A stretch of DNA of 64,000 nt from Crocinitomicaceae bacterium (GCA_002707155.1 PAME01000022.1:28422-92421), one strand, 5' to 3'. Positions 9,985 through 21,008 are shown, counted from the stretch's first letter. The notes: generated by a model from the sequence alone, not told the origin. Translations and numbers: made by a program.

Positions 9985-11298
9985 TTAAATATCGCTTTTA
10001 CCCATTCCCAAATAACTCATTACATTTCTAAATCCGATATACGATTTAGCAGTATCCTGATATTCGTATGTTCTAGAACTTGTTTGAAGGAAATAACCAA
10101 CATCTTTCCAAGAGCCACCTCTTATCACTTTTCTTTTCAATACCGGAGGATCATCGTCCTCAGCTTCATATTTGTAATCCATGTTTAAGTCATGAGCGAA
10201 ATCATAAACCGACTCATCAAATGCAGTTGTTGTCCATTCAGCAACATTACCAGCCATGCAATACAATCCAAAATCGTTAGGTTCATATGAAACTACAGGA
10301 ACAGTATGAATACCACCATCATCATAGTAATTACCGCGAAGTGGCTTAAAGTTTGCCAAGAAACAACCCCTTGTATTTCTAATGTACGGTCCGCCCCAAG
10401 GATATGGAGATAAATCTAATCCTCCTCGTGCAGCATATTCCCATTCAGATTCAGTTGGCAATCTATAATCTTGCACAAAAGATTCACCAACAGAGGACAA
10501 AAATTTGTTATGCTCTAATGTCCTCCAAATAGAAAATGCTCTAGCTTGCTTCCAAGTCACACCAACTAAAGGATATTCATCATAAGCTGGATGCCAAAAA
10601 TACATGTTTGTAAGCGGCTCATTATATGAGTAGGTAAAATCATGAATCCAACACAAAGTGTCTGGATAAACAGAAATCTCGTCTCTACGAATAAAAACTG
10701 ATCTATCATTCATGCCTCTATCACGCAAAGGATCACCATTGATGGTAGGACTTTTCCTTGCAGCATCTTTGTAATCAATCCAGTAATATTCATAAACTAA
10801 TTTCCTAGTGTCCAAGGACTTTTTACCATAGAACCTTTCGTATTCAGGCAAAAACATTACAGATAGTGCTTCTCTATTCTCGGGATCATTCCAATCTAAA
10901 ACAGCATCCCAATTAATAATTGGCGGATCGATATCCTCTTCATACTCATTAACTGCAATCAGATAAATTTCTTCACTAACTTCCTCTCCAAGTATTTTAT
11001 ACGCCATAGAATCTCGCACCCAATAAACAAATTGACGATATTCATTATTCGTAATTTCAGTTTCGTCCATATAAAATGGTGAAACAGAAACTGTTTTCGA
11101 TTTAGATGTATAAGAATAGGGAGCATCTTGATCATTTGGTCCCATGTTATAACTACCAGGGGGTATATATAACATCCCATAAGGATCCGGCTGATACCAA
11201 ACCTGCCGTCCTAAAACACCTGTCAACTGTCCACCTGCATCATTCATGCAACTAGAAAGGATAAGTGCTACGAATCCTACTATGAGTAACTTTTTCAT
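9985..11298 (-). CDS. gldK: Gliding motility lipoprotein GldK (FGE-sulfatase-like fold)
   Basis: The track extends to 11361; the likely start is the ATG at 11298 (MKKLLIVGFVALILSSCMNDAGG, lipobox). 'YPLVGVTWKQARAFSIWRT', 'RLPTESEWEYAARGG', 'GLYCMAGNVAEWT', 'VIRGGSWKD'. Confidence 0.92.
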   Translation of the reverse strand: MKKLLIVGFVALILSSCMNDAGGQLTGVLGRQVWYQPDPYGMLYIPPGSYNMGPNDQDAPYSYTSKSKTVSVSPFYMDETEITNNEYRQFVYWVRDSMAYKILGEEVSEEIYLIAVNEYEEDIDPPIINWDAVLDWNDPENREALSVMFLPEYERFYGKKSLDTRKLVYEYYWIDYKDAARKSPTINGDPLRDRGMNDRSVFIRRDEISVYPDTLCWIHDFTYSYNEPLTNMYFWHPAYDEYPLVGVTWKQARAFSIWRTLEHNKFLSSVGESFVQDYRLPTESEWEYAARGGLDLSPYPWGGPYIRNTRGCFLANFKPLRGNYYDDGGIHTVPVVSYEPNDFGLYCMAGNVAEWTTTAFDESVYDFAHDLNMDYKYEAEDDDPPVLKRKVIRGGSWKDVGYFLQTSSRTYEYQDTAKSYIGFRNVMSYLGMGKSDI

Positions 11299-11404
11299 GT
11301 TACCTCCTTTTTTAGATATGTGAATATTTTTAAACAATACAATTTTATGGCTAAACGCCAAAATTAACGCAAATAAAACAAATTATTGTGAATAAACTAA
11401 TTTC

Positions 11405-12409
11405 CTACAACCAACGTGGGTTTTTGTGAATAGTAATTTTTGGTTTAGGAGTTATTGTAAAACAGTAATTAAGGAACACTTCTACTGTTCCACTATTGAA
11501 GCTTCTCAGCTTTGAAGTATTTAAATCATAAGACGCGCCTATCTTTAGTACACCTGGCTTCCCAAAGTCATGCTTATAACCAGCCATTGGAGATACAGCA
11601 TCTTGAATTCTATAAGAAACCCCACCCCATAACATGTCTTTGTATATTGCTCTAGCATTAAAATCAAACTGAGTTGTGGAGAATTCTGTTTTCAAGAAAA
11701 CCGAAGGAACAAATTCCCAATCCGGGACTAAATTGTCAATCCTATAACCTCCCATAACATACAAGTGAGACTCAATTTTATAATCATTGGACTGCCCATT
11801 AACTTCATTTCCTTGCAACTCGCTTTGTGTTAAGTGCATCATTGAAGCACCAACAAATATTTTATTACTAGCACTTCTAAAATAAGCTCCCATGTCAAAA
11901 TCGAAACCATACGCCTTACCAGCTCCAGCATCAGGGGCCAAATTTGGGTCAGTAATTACACCAGTGGTGGCATCTTCGCCGTCTGGGGTCAAAAAGTTAC
12001 TTCCATCAATCACAGCGCCTAACGTACCAATACCCAAGCCTATACTCAATGTTCCCGCATTAAAAGTAAATCTATTTGAAATTGCCAATTTAAACACATT
12101 TGTATTTAATGGTCCTATAACATCGTTAGCCGCTGTAAAACCGACACCTAAGTTTATAAAGTTCACATCGACTGGTAATTTAATCGGTGCATGAACAGAA
12201 ACTAACCCTGTCTGAGGAGAACCGTCAAAACCCAACCATTGTTGCCTGCCAATAACTGTAGCACAGATTGCCCCGTTCATACCAGCAAAGCCAGGATTAT
12301 TGTATAACTTGTTTGCAAAGTTTTGTGTAAATTGAGGATCCTGCTGACCAAGAACACTCAACGTACTGAAAGTTAAAACAATAAGTATTATTCTCTTCAT
12401 AAACACCAC
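11405..12409 (-). CDS. PorP/SprF family type IX secretion membrane protein
   Basis: 334 aa; signal peptide then 'QDPQFTQNFANKLYNNPGFAGMNGAICATVIGRQQWLGFDGSPQT'; upstream of gldK. Confidence 0.9.
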   Translation of the reverse strand: MVFMKRIILIVLTFSTLSVLGQQDPQFTQNFANKLYNNPGFAGMNGAICATVIGRQQWLGFDGSPQTGLVSVHAPIKLPVDVNFINLGVGFTAANDVIGPLNTNVFKLAISNRFTFNAGTLSIGLGIGTLGAVIDGSNFLTPDGEDATTGVITDPNLAPDAGAGKAYGFDFDMGAYFRSASNKIFVGASMMHLTQSELQGNEVNGQSNDYKIESHLYVMGGYRIDNLVPDWEFVPSVFLKTEFSTTQFDFNARAIYKDMLWGGVSYRIQDAVSPMAGYKHDFGKPGVLKIGASYDLNTSKLRSFNSGTVEVFLNYCFTITPKPKITIHKNPRWL

Positions 12410-12544
12410 TTTTTTACGTGAATAAGTCGACTAAATTAGTCAAAAAAATAAATCAACCAAATATTATTAACATAAAGCGAAACTATCAATCAACCTTATT
12501 ATTACCTGAAATTTAGCACCTTAAAGATACAAACCAGATTACAG

Positions 12545-13705
12545 CTACCGTAATCTTTTATAATTCCTCCACCACTTTTCAGGAATTCCGTCATTACATG
12601 CCTGCTGATAGTCAGTGTAACTGCAAGGAACAAGCTGATGTCGTCTATACTTGGATAATTTCGACTCAGGGTATGGAACATCCATCCACCATCTATCTGA
12701 CTTCAAGTTTTTATAAAAGACTATCTCGTCCGCATCAGTAGAAGTTGAAACAGTATATTTTAAAACATCATTCCCGTCCTTAGTCAAACCGTCTCCTTTC
12801 CTGTTGTAAAACCCCTCTACTATATACCAAACCATTTCAGCAATCAAAAATGCTGTTTGACCTTGCTGATCTACCTCAGGGTTATATTCATAAATACCAA
12901 TACTTGAAAGCTTGTCACTTAAACCGGCATATCTTGTTATTGCGCAAATCTCTTCTCCATTAAAACCGTTTGGCGTTGTATTCTTATTTCCAGGAGCATC
13001 GGCACTGCGGACTGATGAAATATCTATAGATAACATATCCGCATTTCTAACTATCGGCTCAACCTCCTTCATATCATTTTTCACCTCACCCAATCGGTGA
13101 ATATCGAAATAGAGCTTCTCCATTAGGGACCTTTCCTCTTCTGAGACGAAATAGGTTTGATACCCCAAATTACTGTAACTGAAAAGGTAATTTGGTTGAT
13201 GCAAAATAATTTTATTCAAAAATGCTTTTGAGTTCATTGGCTGGTCAACTTCTCCCATGTCTATAGAATTATCAACGGTAACAATATTAACTATTTGCTC
13301 AAGTGACTCATATGCTTGATAGTTTGCAAAAGTCAAGTCTTGACTTCCACCCAAAATGATTGGAAGTACATTTTCCTTGATACATGCTGAAATCGCTGAA
13401 CTAACCGCAAAATAGGTGTCAGATACTTCTTCCCCTGGAAAAATATCTCCTAAATCCGCAATAGAACAGTTCCAGTTTCGCTTAAGTGCATAAAACTTTT
13501 TGCGAATTTCATCAACTCCATCAGCGCATCCAGCGTTATTTATTGCATTTCTATCTTCAACTACACCAAAAATGACAATATCGAATTCAGTCAAATCTGG
13601 AAAGTCACTTAATCCATTGTTTATCTGAATCTTTTCTCCGATTGAATTTGATGCAAAATCAGAATTCAAGAATTCAACTTTGTTAAAATAGATATCAAGT
13701 TCCAT
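12545..13705 (-). CDS. Arginase/formimidoylglutamase-fold protein with degenerate metal-binding motifs
   Basis: 386 aa; ureohydrolase-like order 'LPIILGGSQDLTFA' / 'NIVTVDNSIDMGEV' / 'ADMLSIDISSVRSADAPG'. Confidence 0.7.
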   Translation of the reverse strand: MELDIYFNKVEFLNSDFASNSIGEKIQINNGLSDFPDLTEFDIVIFGVVEDRNAINNAGCADGVDEIRKKFYALKRNWNCSIADLGDIFPGEEVSDTYFAVSSAISACIKENVLPIILGGSQDLTFANYQAYESLEQIVNIVTVDNSIDMGEVDQPMNSKAFLNKIILHQPNYLFSYSNLGYQTYFVSEEERSLMEKLYFDIHRLGEVKNDMKEVEPIVRNADMLSIDISSVRSADAPGNKNTTPNGFNGEEICAITRYAGLSDKLSSIGIYEYNPEVDQQGQTAFLIAEMVWYIVEGFYNRKGDGLTKDGNDVLKYTVSTSTDADEIVFYKNLKSDRWWMDVPYPESKLSKYRRHQLVPCSYTDYQQACNDGIPEKWWRNYKRLR

Positions 13706-13728
13706 ATTAAATGCTCTTTATATACAAC

Positions 13729-16233
13729 CTACTTTTTCTTTTTAGCTCTTGTTGCCTTTTTCACTCCTCCTCTGCCCTTTATTGCAGTGGTATTTTTCTC
13801 GATAATATCTTTAACGGCCTCAAGCGAAAGACTTGCCGCATCAACTGTTTTTGGAAGTTCAATCTTAGTTTTACCCTTTAGAATATTAGACCTGCCCCAG
13901 CGCGCTTTTTCTACTCTGATCCCTTCTTCTGACCAATTATGAATCACCTTATCAATTTCTTTTTGCTTTTTATCTTCAATCAATTGCACAATATCCTCAT
14001 GAGAAAGATTATCAAAATTGTATTTCTTATTCACGTTGATAAACATGTTGTTCCACTTAATAAAAGGACCAAATCTGCCAACCCCTTTTTGAACAGGGAG
14101 TTCATCGTAATGATCTATAGGTGCATCAGCTGCTTTTTTAGCTTCAATCAGCTCAATTGCTCTCGGCAGCTCAATTGACATGGGATCTTCATTACGATCT
14201 AAGGAAACGAACATTGTACCATATTTAACATAAGGTCCAAACCGACCTACGGCAATTACGACTTCTTCCTTGTCCAGTTTTCCTAATGTTTTAGGAAGTT
14301 TAAAAAACTCTAAAGCTTGCTCAAGGGTAACTTTCGTCATACTTACATTTCCTCGAATTGGAGAAAACAAAGGCTTTTCTTCATCTTCGCGCTCACCAAT
14401 TTGAATCATAGGTCCAAACCGACCAATTTTGGCATAGACATTCTTACCTGATTTAGGATCTTTCCCTAGTAATCGTTCGCCATTTGCTCGGCCTTCGTCT
14501 TCTAAAGCGTCATTAACGGATTTATGAAAAGGGCCATAGAAACGATCTATCATATCGTTCCACTTTTTTAAACCTTCTGCTATTTCATCAAATTCTTTCT
14601 CAACCTCAGCAGTAAAACCATAATCTAACACAGAAGGAAAAGTTTTTACCAAATAGTCGTTTACTACCCTGCCAATATCCGTTGGAAATAATTTCTTCCT
14701 TTCCGCACCGGTATTTTCAACCTTGTTTTCTTCCTTGACATCATTTCGAGCGATTAAAGACAATTGACGGAATTTTCGCTCATGGCCATCACGATCTTCT
14801 TTTTCCACATAACCCCTCTTTTGAACGGTATTGATGGTAGGCGCATAAGTGGAAGGTCGACCGATTCCTAAGGTCTCTAACTTTTTCACCAAGCTGGCCT
14901 CACTGTATCTAGGAGGGTGATTTGTAAATCTTTCTGTAGCAAGAATTGACTTCGGCTCTAATACCTGCCCTTCATTGATTGGAGGCAACATTCCTTGCTC
15001 TTCCTGTTCTTCATCATCATCAACTCCTTCTAAATATACTTTCAGAAAGCCATCAAATAATAAAACCTCACCTTTTGCTTTAAAATGTTCTCCTTTACTT
15101 TTACTTACATCAATAACCACATTGGTTTTCTCAAATTTGGCATTTGACATTTGCGAGGCAACTGTTCTTTTCCATATTAACTCGTATAGCTTTTGCAGGC
15201 TAAAATCACCTCCAATTGTGTGTTCTGCAAAGTTCGTAGGCCGAATCGCCTCATGAGCTTCTTGAGCGCCCTTGGACTTGGTTGTATATTGTTTGATGTT
15301 TGAGTATTCTGAGCCATATGATTTTAGAATTTCGTCCTTAGCTCCATCGATTGCAGTTTGTGAAAGATTCATAGAATCTGTTCTCATATAGGTGATTTTA
15401 CCACTTTCATATAATTTTTGAGCAACGACCATAGTCTGTTGAACCGAGTAACCCAACTTTCTACTAGCCTCTTGCTGCAATGTTGAAGTGGTAAAAGGTG
15501 CTGAAGGAGAACGAGTGCCTGGCTTTTTTTCAATTGAGGTAATAGTAAATTCACTTTCCTTGCATGTTTTCAAAAAGGACAACGCATCGGCTTCTTTCTC
15601 AAATTTATGCTGCAATTCTGCTTTAAGAACACTTTTTTCATCCACCAAAAACTCAGCATTAACTCGATATGCAGAAATCGGTACAAATGCTTCAACCTCT
15701 TCTTCGCGCTCTACAATAAGACGAACTGTCACAGATTGCACGCGCCCTGCCGATAAAGACGGTTTTACTTTTCGCCACAATACAGGTGAAAGCTCAAAGC
15801 CAACTAATCGATCTAATACTCTTCGCGCTTGTTGGGCGTCAACTAAATTCTTATCAATTATTCTGGGATTCTCAATTGCTCTTGTAATTGCTGGTTTTGT
15901 AATTTCATGAAACACAATGCGTTTGGTCTTTTCTGGAGTTAGCCCCAAAGTTTCATACAAATGCCAACTAATAGCTTCCCCCTCTCGATCCTCATCCGTT
16001 GCCAACCAGACCATTTCACTTTTCTTGGCTAATTTACGCAGCTCTTTTACGATTGCAGTTTTATCTTTCATAACCTCATAATGAGGTGTAAAACCATTTT
16101 CAATATCGATTGCTTTGTCTTTTCCAGCCAAATCTCTTACGTGTCCAAAACTAGACTTTACAGTAAACCCTTTACCTAAAAAACCTTCTATAGTTTTAGC
16201 CTTCGCAGGTGACTCAACAATTACTAAATTCAT
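13729..16233 (-). CDS. topA: DNA topoisomerase I
   Basis: 834 aa; 'MNLVIVESPAKAKTIEGFLG', 'LATDEDREGEAISWHL', 'ITYMRTDSMNLS', C-terminal GRFGPxxK repeats. Confidence 0.96.
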   Translation of the reverse strand: MNLVIVESPAKAKTIEGFLGKGFTVKSSFGHVRDLAGKDKAIDIENGFTPHYEVMKDKTAIVKELRKLAKKSEMVWLATDEDREGEAISWHLYETLGLTPEKTKRIVFHEITKPAITRAIENPRIIDKNLVDAQQARRVLDRLVGFELSPVLWRKVKPSLSAGRVQSVTVRLIVEREEEVEAFVPISAYRVNAEFLVDEKSVLKAELQHKFEKEADALSFLKTCKESEFTITSIEKKPGTRSPSAPFTTSTLQQEASRKLGYSVQQTMVVAQKLYESGKITYMRTDSMNLSQTAIDGAKDEILKSYGSEYSNIKQYTTKSKGAQEAHEAIRPTNFAEHTIGGDFSLQKLYELIWKRTVASQMSNAKFEKTNVVIDVSKSKGEHFKAKGEVLLFDGFLKVYLEGVDDDEEQEEQGMLPPINEGQVLEPKSILATERFTNHPPRYSEASLVKKLETLGIGRPSTYAPTINTVQKRGYVEKEDRDGHERKFRQLSLIARNDVKEENKVENTGAERKKLFPTDIGRVVNDYLVKTFPSVLDYGFTAEVEKEFDEIAEGLKKWNDMIDRFYGPFHKSVNDALEDEGRANGERLLGKDPKSGKNVYAKIGRFGPMIQIGEREDEEKPLFSPIRGNVSMTKVTLEQALEFFKLPKTLGKLDKEEVVIAVGRFGPYVKYGTMFVSLDRNEDPMSIELPRAIELIEAKKAADAPIDHYDELPVQKGVGRFGPFIKWNNMFINVNKKYNFDNLSHEDIVQLIEDKKQKEIDKVIHNWSEEGIRVEKARWGRSNILKGKTKIELPKTVDAASLSLEAVKDIIEKNTTAIKGRGGVKKATRAKKKK

Positions 16234-16413
16234 GCAGTTTCGTTTTTAATTTCGTCAATAATTTAGATGTATTTACCTCATTCTTGACGGGTGCAAAGTA
16301 ATGCAATCTTTAAAACAACAAAATCAAAGTTTATTTTTTAGCTAGAAAATAACCAGAAACTAAATTTTTTAACCGCTTCCTTTTCGTTCTTTTAACCAGT
16401 ATTAGAATGACAG

Positions 16414-16445
16414 TTTGACAGCTCCTTAATTATTGGCTAATTTTG
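16414..16445 (+). promoter_or_regulatory. Candidate Bacteroidota sigma-A promoter for miaB
   Basis: TTTG (16414-16417), 20-nt spacer, TAATTTTG (16438-16445); fits the TTTG-N~19-TAnnTTTG consensus. Confidence 0.55.
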
Positions 16446-16475
16446 CACCCTTATTATACACAGAAAGCGAATTCC

Positions 16476-17906
16476 ATGCCCATAGACACAAAAGATATAG
16501 TTGAGGAAATTCAGGGTAATTCTACCCAAGTCGATTTACCAGTAAAACCAAATGGAAAAAAACTTTATTTGGAATCCTATGGGTGTGCTATGAATTTTTC
16601 TGATAGCGAAATCGTTGCTTCTATTTTAACTAAAGAGGGATTTACTACTACCTATAAACCGCAAGAAGCGGATCTTATTCTCATTAACACCTGTTCAATT
16701 AGGGATAAAGCAGAACAAACTGTTCGAAATAAACTCAAAGAGTTTTTAGGTATGAAACGTAAATTCAACCCAAAAATGAAAGTTGGCATCTTGGGTTGTA
16801 TGGCTGAACGATTAAAAACACAGTTACTTGAAGAAGAAAAGCTGGTTGATTTAGTTGCTGGCCCTGATTCATACAGGGACTTACCGGGTTTGATTGAGGA
16901 AATAGAAAGTGGACAAAAAGCAGTAAACGTTTTATTATCACGTGATGAAACTTATGCAGATATTTCCCCAGTAAAACTTGGTTCAAATGGTGTTTCTTCA
17001 TTCATTTCAATTACCAGAGGCTGCGACAACATGTGTTCTTTTTGTGTAGTTCCTTTTACAAGAGGTAGAGAACGCAGCAGAAACCCGGAAACTATTGTTC
17101 AAGAAGCAAGAGATCTATTTGAGTTGGGTTTCAGAGAAGTAACACTCCTTGGACAAAATGTAGATTCATACCGATGGAACATTTCCAAAAAAGGGGAAAT
17201 AAAAGATGCAAACGAAGCAACAGTAAGTTTTGCCCAACTTATGGTTATGGTTGCTAAGGTAAACCCATTACTCAGAGTGCGTTTTTCGACCTCACACCCG
17301 AAGGACATGACAAACGATGTCATGCATGCAATAAAAGAACATAAAAACATCTGTAATTACGTGCATTTACCTGTCCAATCAGGCAATAGTGAAATGCTAA
17401 AAAGAATGAATCGGGGTTATACTCGTGAATGGTATTTGAATAGAATTGATGCGATTAAAACAATTACCCCTGAATGTACCATTAGTACTGACCTAATTAT
17501 CGGGTTTTGTGATGAGACAGAACAAGAACACCAAGACACGATATCGTTGGTTAAAGAAGTAGAGTTTAGCTTTGCGTACATGTACAAATATTCAGAACGC
17601 CCAAAAACTTTAGCCGAACGTAAATACGAAGACAACGTTCCAGAGAATCTAAAAGCCGAGCGTCTGAGTGAAATAATCGAAATTCAACGAAGAAACCAAC
17701 GAAAGATCAACGACTCCTTTATTGGGCATACCAAAGAAGTTTTAATCGAAGGTCCATCGAAAAAAAATCCAGATGAATTTTGCGGAAGAATCTCCGAAAA
17801 CACTATGGTTATTTTTCCGAATCACAACTTCAAACCTGGACAATATGTTGATGTTAAAATAACCGCTGCGACTTCAGCCACATTGAGAGGAGAAGCAATA
17901 GTTTAA
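16476..17906 (+). CDS. miaB: tRNA-2-methylthio-N6-dimethylallyladenosine synthase
   Basis: '[21 protein letters not shown]', radical-SAM '[24 protein letters not shown]', '[25 protein letters not shown]'. The track start (16443) overlaps the -7 box; the ATG at 16476 is preferred. Confidence 0.94.
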   Translation: MPIDTKDIVEEIQGNSTQVDLPVKPNGKKLYLESYGCAMNFSDSEIVASILTKEGFTTTYKPQEADLILINTCSIRDKAEQTVRNKLKEFLGMKRKFNPKMKVGILGCMAERLKTQLLEEEKLVDLVAGPDSYRDLPGLIEEIESGQKAVNVLLSRDETYADISPVKLGSNGVSSFISITRGCDNMCSFCVVPFTRGRERSRNPETIVQEARDLFELGFREVTLLGQNVDSYRWNISKKGEIKDANEATVSFAQLMVMVAKVNPLLRVRFSTSHPKDMTNDVMHAIKEHKNICNYVHLPVQSGNSEMLKRMNRGYTREWYLNRIDAIKTITPECTISTDLIIGFCDETEQEHQDTISLVKEVEFSFAYMYKYSERPKTLAERKYEDNVPENLKAERLSEIIEIQRRNQRKINDSFIGHTKEVLIEGPSKKNPDEFCGRISENTMVIFPNHNFKPGQYVDVKITAATSATLRGEAIV

Positions 17907-17912
17907 AAAGAA

Positions 17913-19181
17913 ATGACGGTTCAACAACTAAAACAACGATTCGAAATTATTGGCACCTCTGAGTCCTTGGATAGAGCTATTGAAACAGCTATGCGAGTTG
18001 CACCTACAGACTTAAGCGTGCTAGTTACTGGCGAAAGTGGAACTGGAAAAGAAAATTTTCCTAGAATTATTCACCAACTAAGCAATCGAAAACATAAAAA
18101 ATACATCGCGGTTAACTGCGGAGCTATTCCAGAAGGAACTATCGACTCAGAACTTTTTGGCCACGAAAAAGGCGCTTTTACTGGAGCTCAAAATGCGCGT
18201 CAAGGTTATTTCGAAGAAGCAGATGGCGGTACTATCTTTTTAGACGAAGTAGGTGAATTGCCGCTTCAAACTCAAGTACGACTGCTAAGAGTATTATAAA
18301 CAGGCGAATTTATTAAGGTAGGGTCAAGCAAGGTTCAAAAAACCAATGTTAGAATTGTTGCTGCAACCAATGTTAAACTGCCAGAAAGTATTCGCAAGGA
18401 GAAATTTAGGGAAGACCTTTTTTATAGGTTAAGCACGGTGCCTTTAACCCTGCCAGCATTGAGAAATCGCAAATCGGATATTTATTTACTTTTTCGCAAA
18501 TTCTCATCAGACTTCGCAGAAAAGTACACTATGCCGCCTGTTCGATTAACCGAGGATGCACAGCATTTACTTATGAACTACAACTGGGCTGGAAACATTC
18601 GACAGTTAAAAAATGTAACGGAGCAAATTTCAATTATTGAAACCGAACGCACCATCACCTCGGAAGGAATTTTAAAATATTTACCGAATTATTCCAGCAC
18701 TAACTTGCCTGCTGTTACCTCAAAAAAGAGTCAATCAGAAGGGTTTGAAAATGAAAGAGAAATTCTTTATAAAGTTCTATTTGATTTAAAAAGCGACGTA
18801 ACCGATTTGAAAAAATTAGTACTTGAAATGGCACGTACGAATAACATTGATACCGACAACTCTGAAAACTCCAGGATTCTTACTCAAATAATTAAAGATG
18901 TAAATTCGGGAAGTGAAAGACAACTTCCGGTTGCAAAAGAGCCTAAAGTTGAAAGTGATGAAACGGAAAATGCGTATTCACCAATATATTCAAATCCCGA
19001 TACCGATGGGTTCCAACATCACGAGGTAATAGAAGAGTCACTTTCTTTGGAGGAAAAAGAAAAAGAAATGATTGCAAAAGCCTTAGAAAAGTACAATGGC
19101 AAAAGAAAAATGGCTGCAAGTGAGCTAGGAATAAGCGAACGCACCCTTTACCGAAAAATTAAAGAATACGATCTAAATTGA
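17913..19181 (+). pseudogene. Sigma-54-dependent AAA+ transcriptional regulator interrupted by an in-frame TAA
   Basis: ORFs 17913-18299 and 18438-19181 are in one frame, and the bases between them are open (TGEFIKVGSSKVQKTNVRIVAATN...FREDLFYRLSTV). The only interruption is TAA at 18297-18299 in 'VRLLRVL*TGEF'. Walker A 'GESGTGKE', 'GAFTGA' and the C-terminal Fis-type HTH are retained. Confidence 0.85.
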
Positions 19182-19687
19182 GCCGAATTTCTATCTTATT
19201 AATTGCTTTAGCTTCAACCATTTTTACTGGTTGCAAAATAAATTACGGCTTCTCTGGAGCATCGGTCGACTACAATGAAGTAAAGACATATTCCGTTGAT
19301 TTTTTTCCAAATTACGCGCCTCTTGCCCAACCAACCCTATCTCAGGAGTTTACCGAGGCTTTGCGAAATATTTTTTTAAACCAAACCAAATTAGACCTTA
19401 CTAAACAAGACGGTGATCTACAATTTTCTGGAAAAATCGTGGATTATAGAACTGCACCGGTAAGTATTCAAGCATCTGAAGTTGCTGCTCAGAACCGACT
19501 CACTGTGACTGTTAGTGTGGTATTTGTAAATACAAAAGATGATACTAAAAATTTCGAACAATCGTTCAGTCAGTTTATTGACTATGACAGCCAAAGACCA
19601 CTTTCTGAAGTTGAAGGCGAGCTCATTTCTCAAGTGAATGAATTATTGGTTCAAGATATTTTTAATCAAGCCGTAAGTGACTGGTAA
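19178..19687 (+). CDS. LptE-like LPS assembly lipoprotein
   Basis: 169 aa, TTG start overlapping the upstream TGA; lipobox 'STIFTGCKINYGFSGASVDY', 'TYSVDFFPNYAPLAQPTLSQEFTEALRN', 'LQFSGKIVDY'. Confidence 0.8.
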   Translation: MSRISILLIALASTIFTGCKINYGFSGASVDYNEVKTYSVDFFPNYAPLAQPTLSQEFTEALRNIFLNQTKLDLTKQDGDLQFSGKIVDYRTAPVSIQASEVAAQNRLTVTVSVVFVNTKDDTKNFEQSFSQFIDYDSQRPLSEVEGELISQVNELLVQDIFNQAVSDW

Positions 19688-20610
19688 TGAATTTTAATTG
19701 GTTAACCGAAAGCATAGAGAATCCCGCTGTTTTATTGCAGTCTAAGTCAGAACTGCAGGAATTAAAACAGCGCTATCCATATTTATCGAGCTTGTATGTT
19801 TTTGATGCTAAATTGGAGCAGCTTGAGTCAGGTTTAGACTATCAGGATAAAATTAAAAAAGCAGCTATTTATGCTTCCAACCGAAGTGCTTTGTACGAGT
19901 ATGTAATTAAGCCTAATGTTGAAGAAGCAATTGCAAATCAAGAAAAGAATACTACAAAAAATGCAGTAATCGATTCTACCACAAGCCAATCAAAAACGGA
20001 ACAAGCACAACTTGATGTGGTCCCAGAGCGGTCATTAACTCAAAAAGAAAAAGACGAAAAACGAGCTTTAGAAAAAGAGATATTGAACCACGCTATATCA
20101 GCTTCAATACTTAAAGAAAGTGCTTCATCCCCTACTAAAAGCCAAAAAGATGAAGCTGAAATAAAGGAAACTGAAGTTCTGAAAAAACCAACACCAGAAG
20201 AACCAAAAATTGAATTGGACAACTCCATGGGTGTTCTTGATTGGCTTAACTCAAGTTTAGTTAAAGAAACAGTACATTCTAATACGTCAACATCAACTCC
20301 TGTTGTCCAGAAGAGTCAATTGATTGAGAAATTCATTAAAGGAGGAGAAGAAAAAATCCATTTAACAAAAGAAGTTACACCTACACTCCTTCAGATTGAA
20401 AGGCCTCAAACCGAATTTTTCTCGCCTGAAAACATGGCGAAAATGAGTCTGGCTGAAAACGAAGACTTTGTTACTGAGACACTTGCCAAAATTTACGCCC
20501 AACAAGGCAACATTAAAAAAGCGATTTCAGCTTATGAAAAATTAAGTTTGAAAATTCCCGAAAAAAGCAATTACTTTGCGCTCCTTATTCAAGAATTGAA
20601 AGAAAATTAG
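19687..20610 (+). CDS. Conserved hypothetical protein with TPR-like C-terminus
   Basis: 307 aa; C-terminal 'ETLAKIYAQQGNIKKAISAYEKLSLKIPEKSNYFA'; sits between lptE-like and secG. Confidence 0.6.
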   Translation: MNFNWLTESIENPAVLLQSKSELQELKQRYPYLSSLYVFDAKLEQLESGLDYQDKIKKAAIYASNRSALYEYVIKPNVEEAIANQEKNTTKNAVIDSTTSQSKTEQAQLDVVPERSLTQKEKDEKRALEKEILNHAISASILKESASSPTKSQKDEAEIKETEVLKKPTPEEPKIELDNSMGVLDWLNSSLVKETVHSNTSTSTPVVQKSQLIEKFIKGGEEKIHLTKEVTPTLLQIERPQTEFFSPENMAKMSLAENEDFVTETLAKIYAQQGNIKKAISAYEKLSLKIPEKSNYFALLIQELKEN

Positions 20611-20616
20611 AATCTT

Positions 20617-20982
20617 ATGTTAACATTCATTTTTATAATCATATTTATCGTTTGTATTCTGCTGATTGGAGTTGTACTTGTACAAGAATCCAAAGGTGGT
20701 GGATTAGCAAGCGGATTTTCTTCTGCGAATCAAGTAATGGGGGTTAAAAAAACCGCCGATGTTTTAGAAAAAGCGACTTGGGGATTAGCAATTTTATTGC
20801 TTTGCCTTTGTTTAGGCGCTGCTGCATTGCAAGGTACAGGAGACGCAACTGAGTTAACACCGGAAGAATCACAAATTCAAGATTTTGTTGAAAGTGAAAC
20901 TATTCTTCCAACTCAACAAGGTCCTGCTCCTGGCCAAAGTGGACAGCAACCCATTCAGCAGCAAGAAGCTCCAGCTGAATAA
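20617..20982 (+). CDS. secG: Preprotein translocase subunit SecG
   Basis: 121 aa; 'VVLVQESKGGGLASGFSSANQVMGVKKTADVLEKATW'. Confidence 0.93.
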   Translation: MLTFIFIIIFIVCILLIGVVLVQESKGGGLASGFSSANQVMGVKKTADVLEKATWGLAILLLCLCLGAAALQGTGDATELTPEESQIQDFVESETILPTQQGPAPGQSGQQPIQQQEAPAE

Positions 20983-21008
20983 ATTAAAACCTTCAAGAAA
21001 GACATTTT

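Noticed and set aside
14975-15910. Antisense ORFs inside topA (93 and 140 aa)
   Set aside because: Low-complexity Ser/Thr-rich translations of the reverse strand of a clear topA; no independent evidence.
16443-16475. Upstream TTG start for miaB given in the ORF track
   Set aside because: It overlaps a good TAnnTTTG promoter element; the ATG at 16476 is more plausible.
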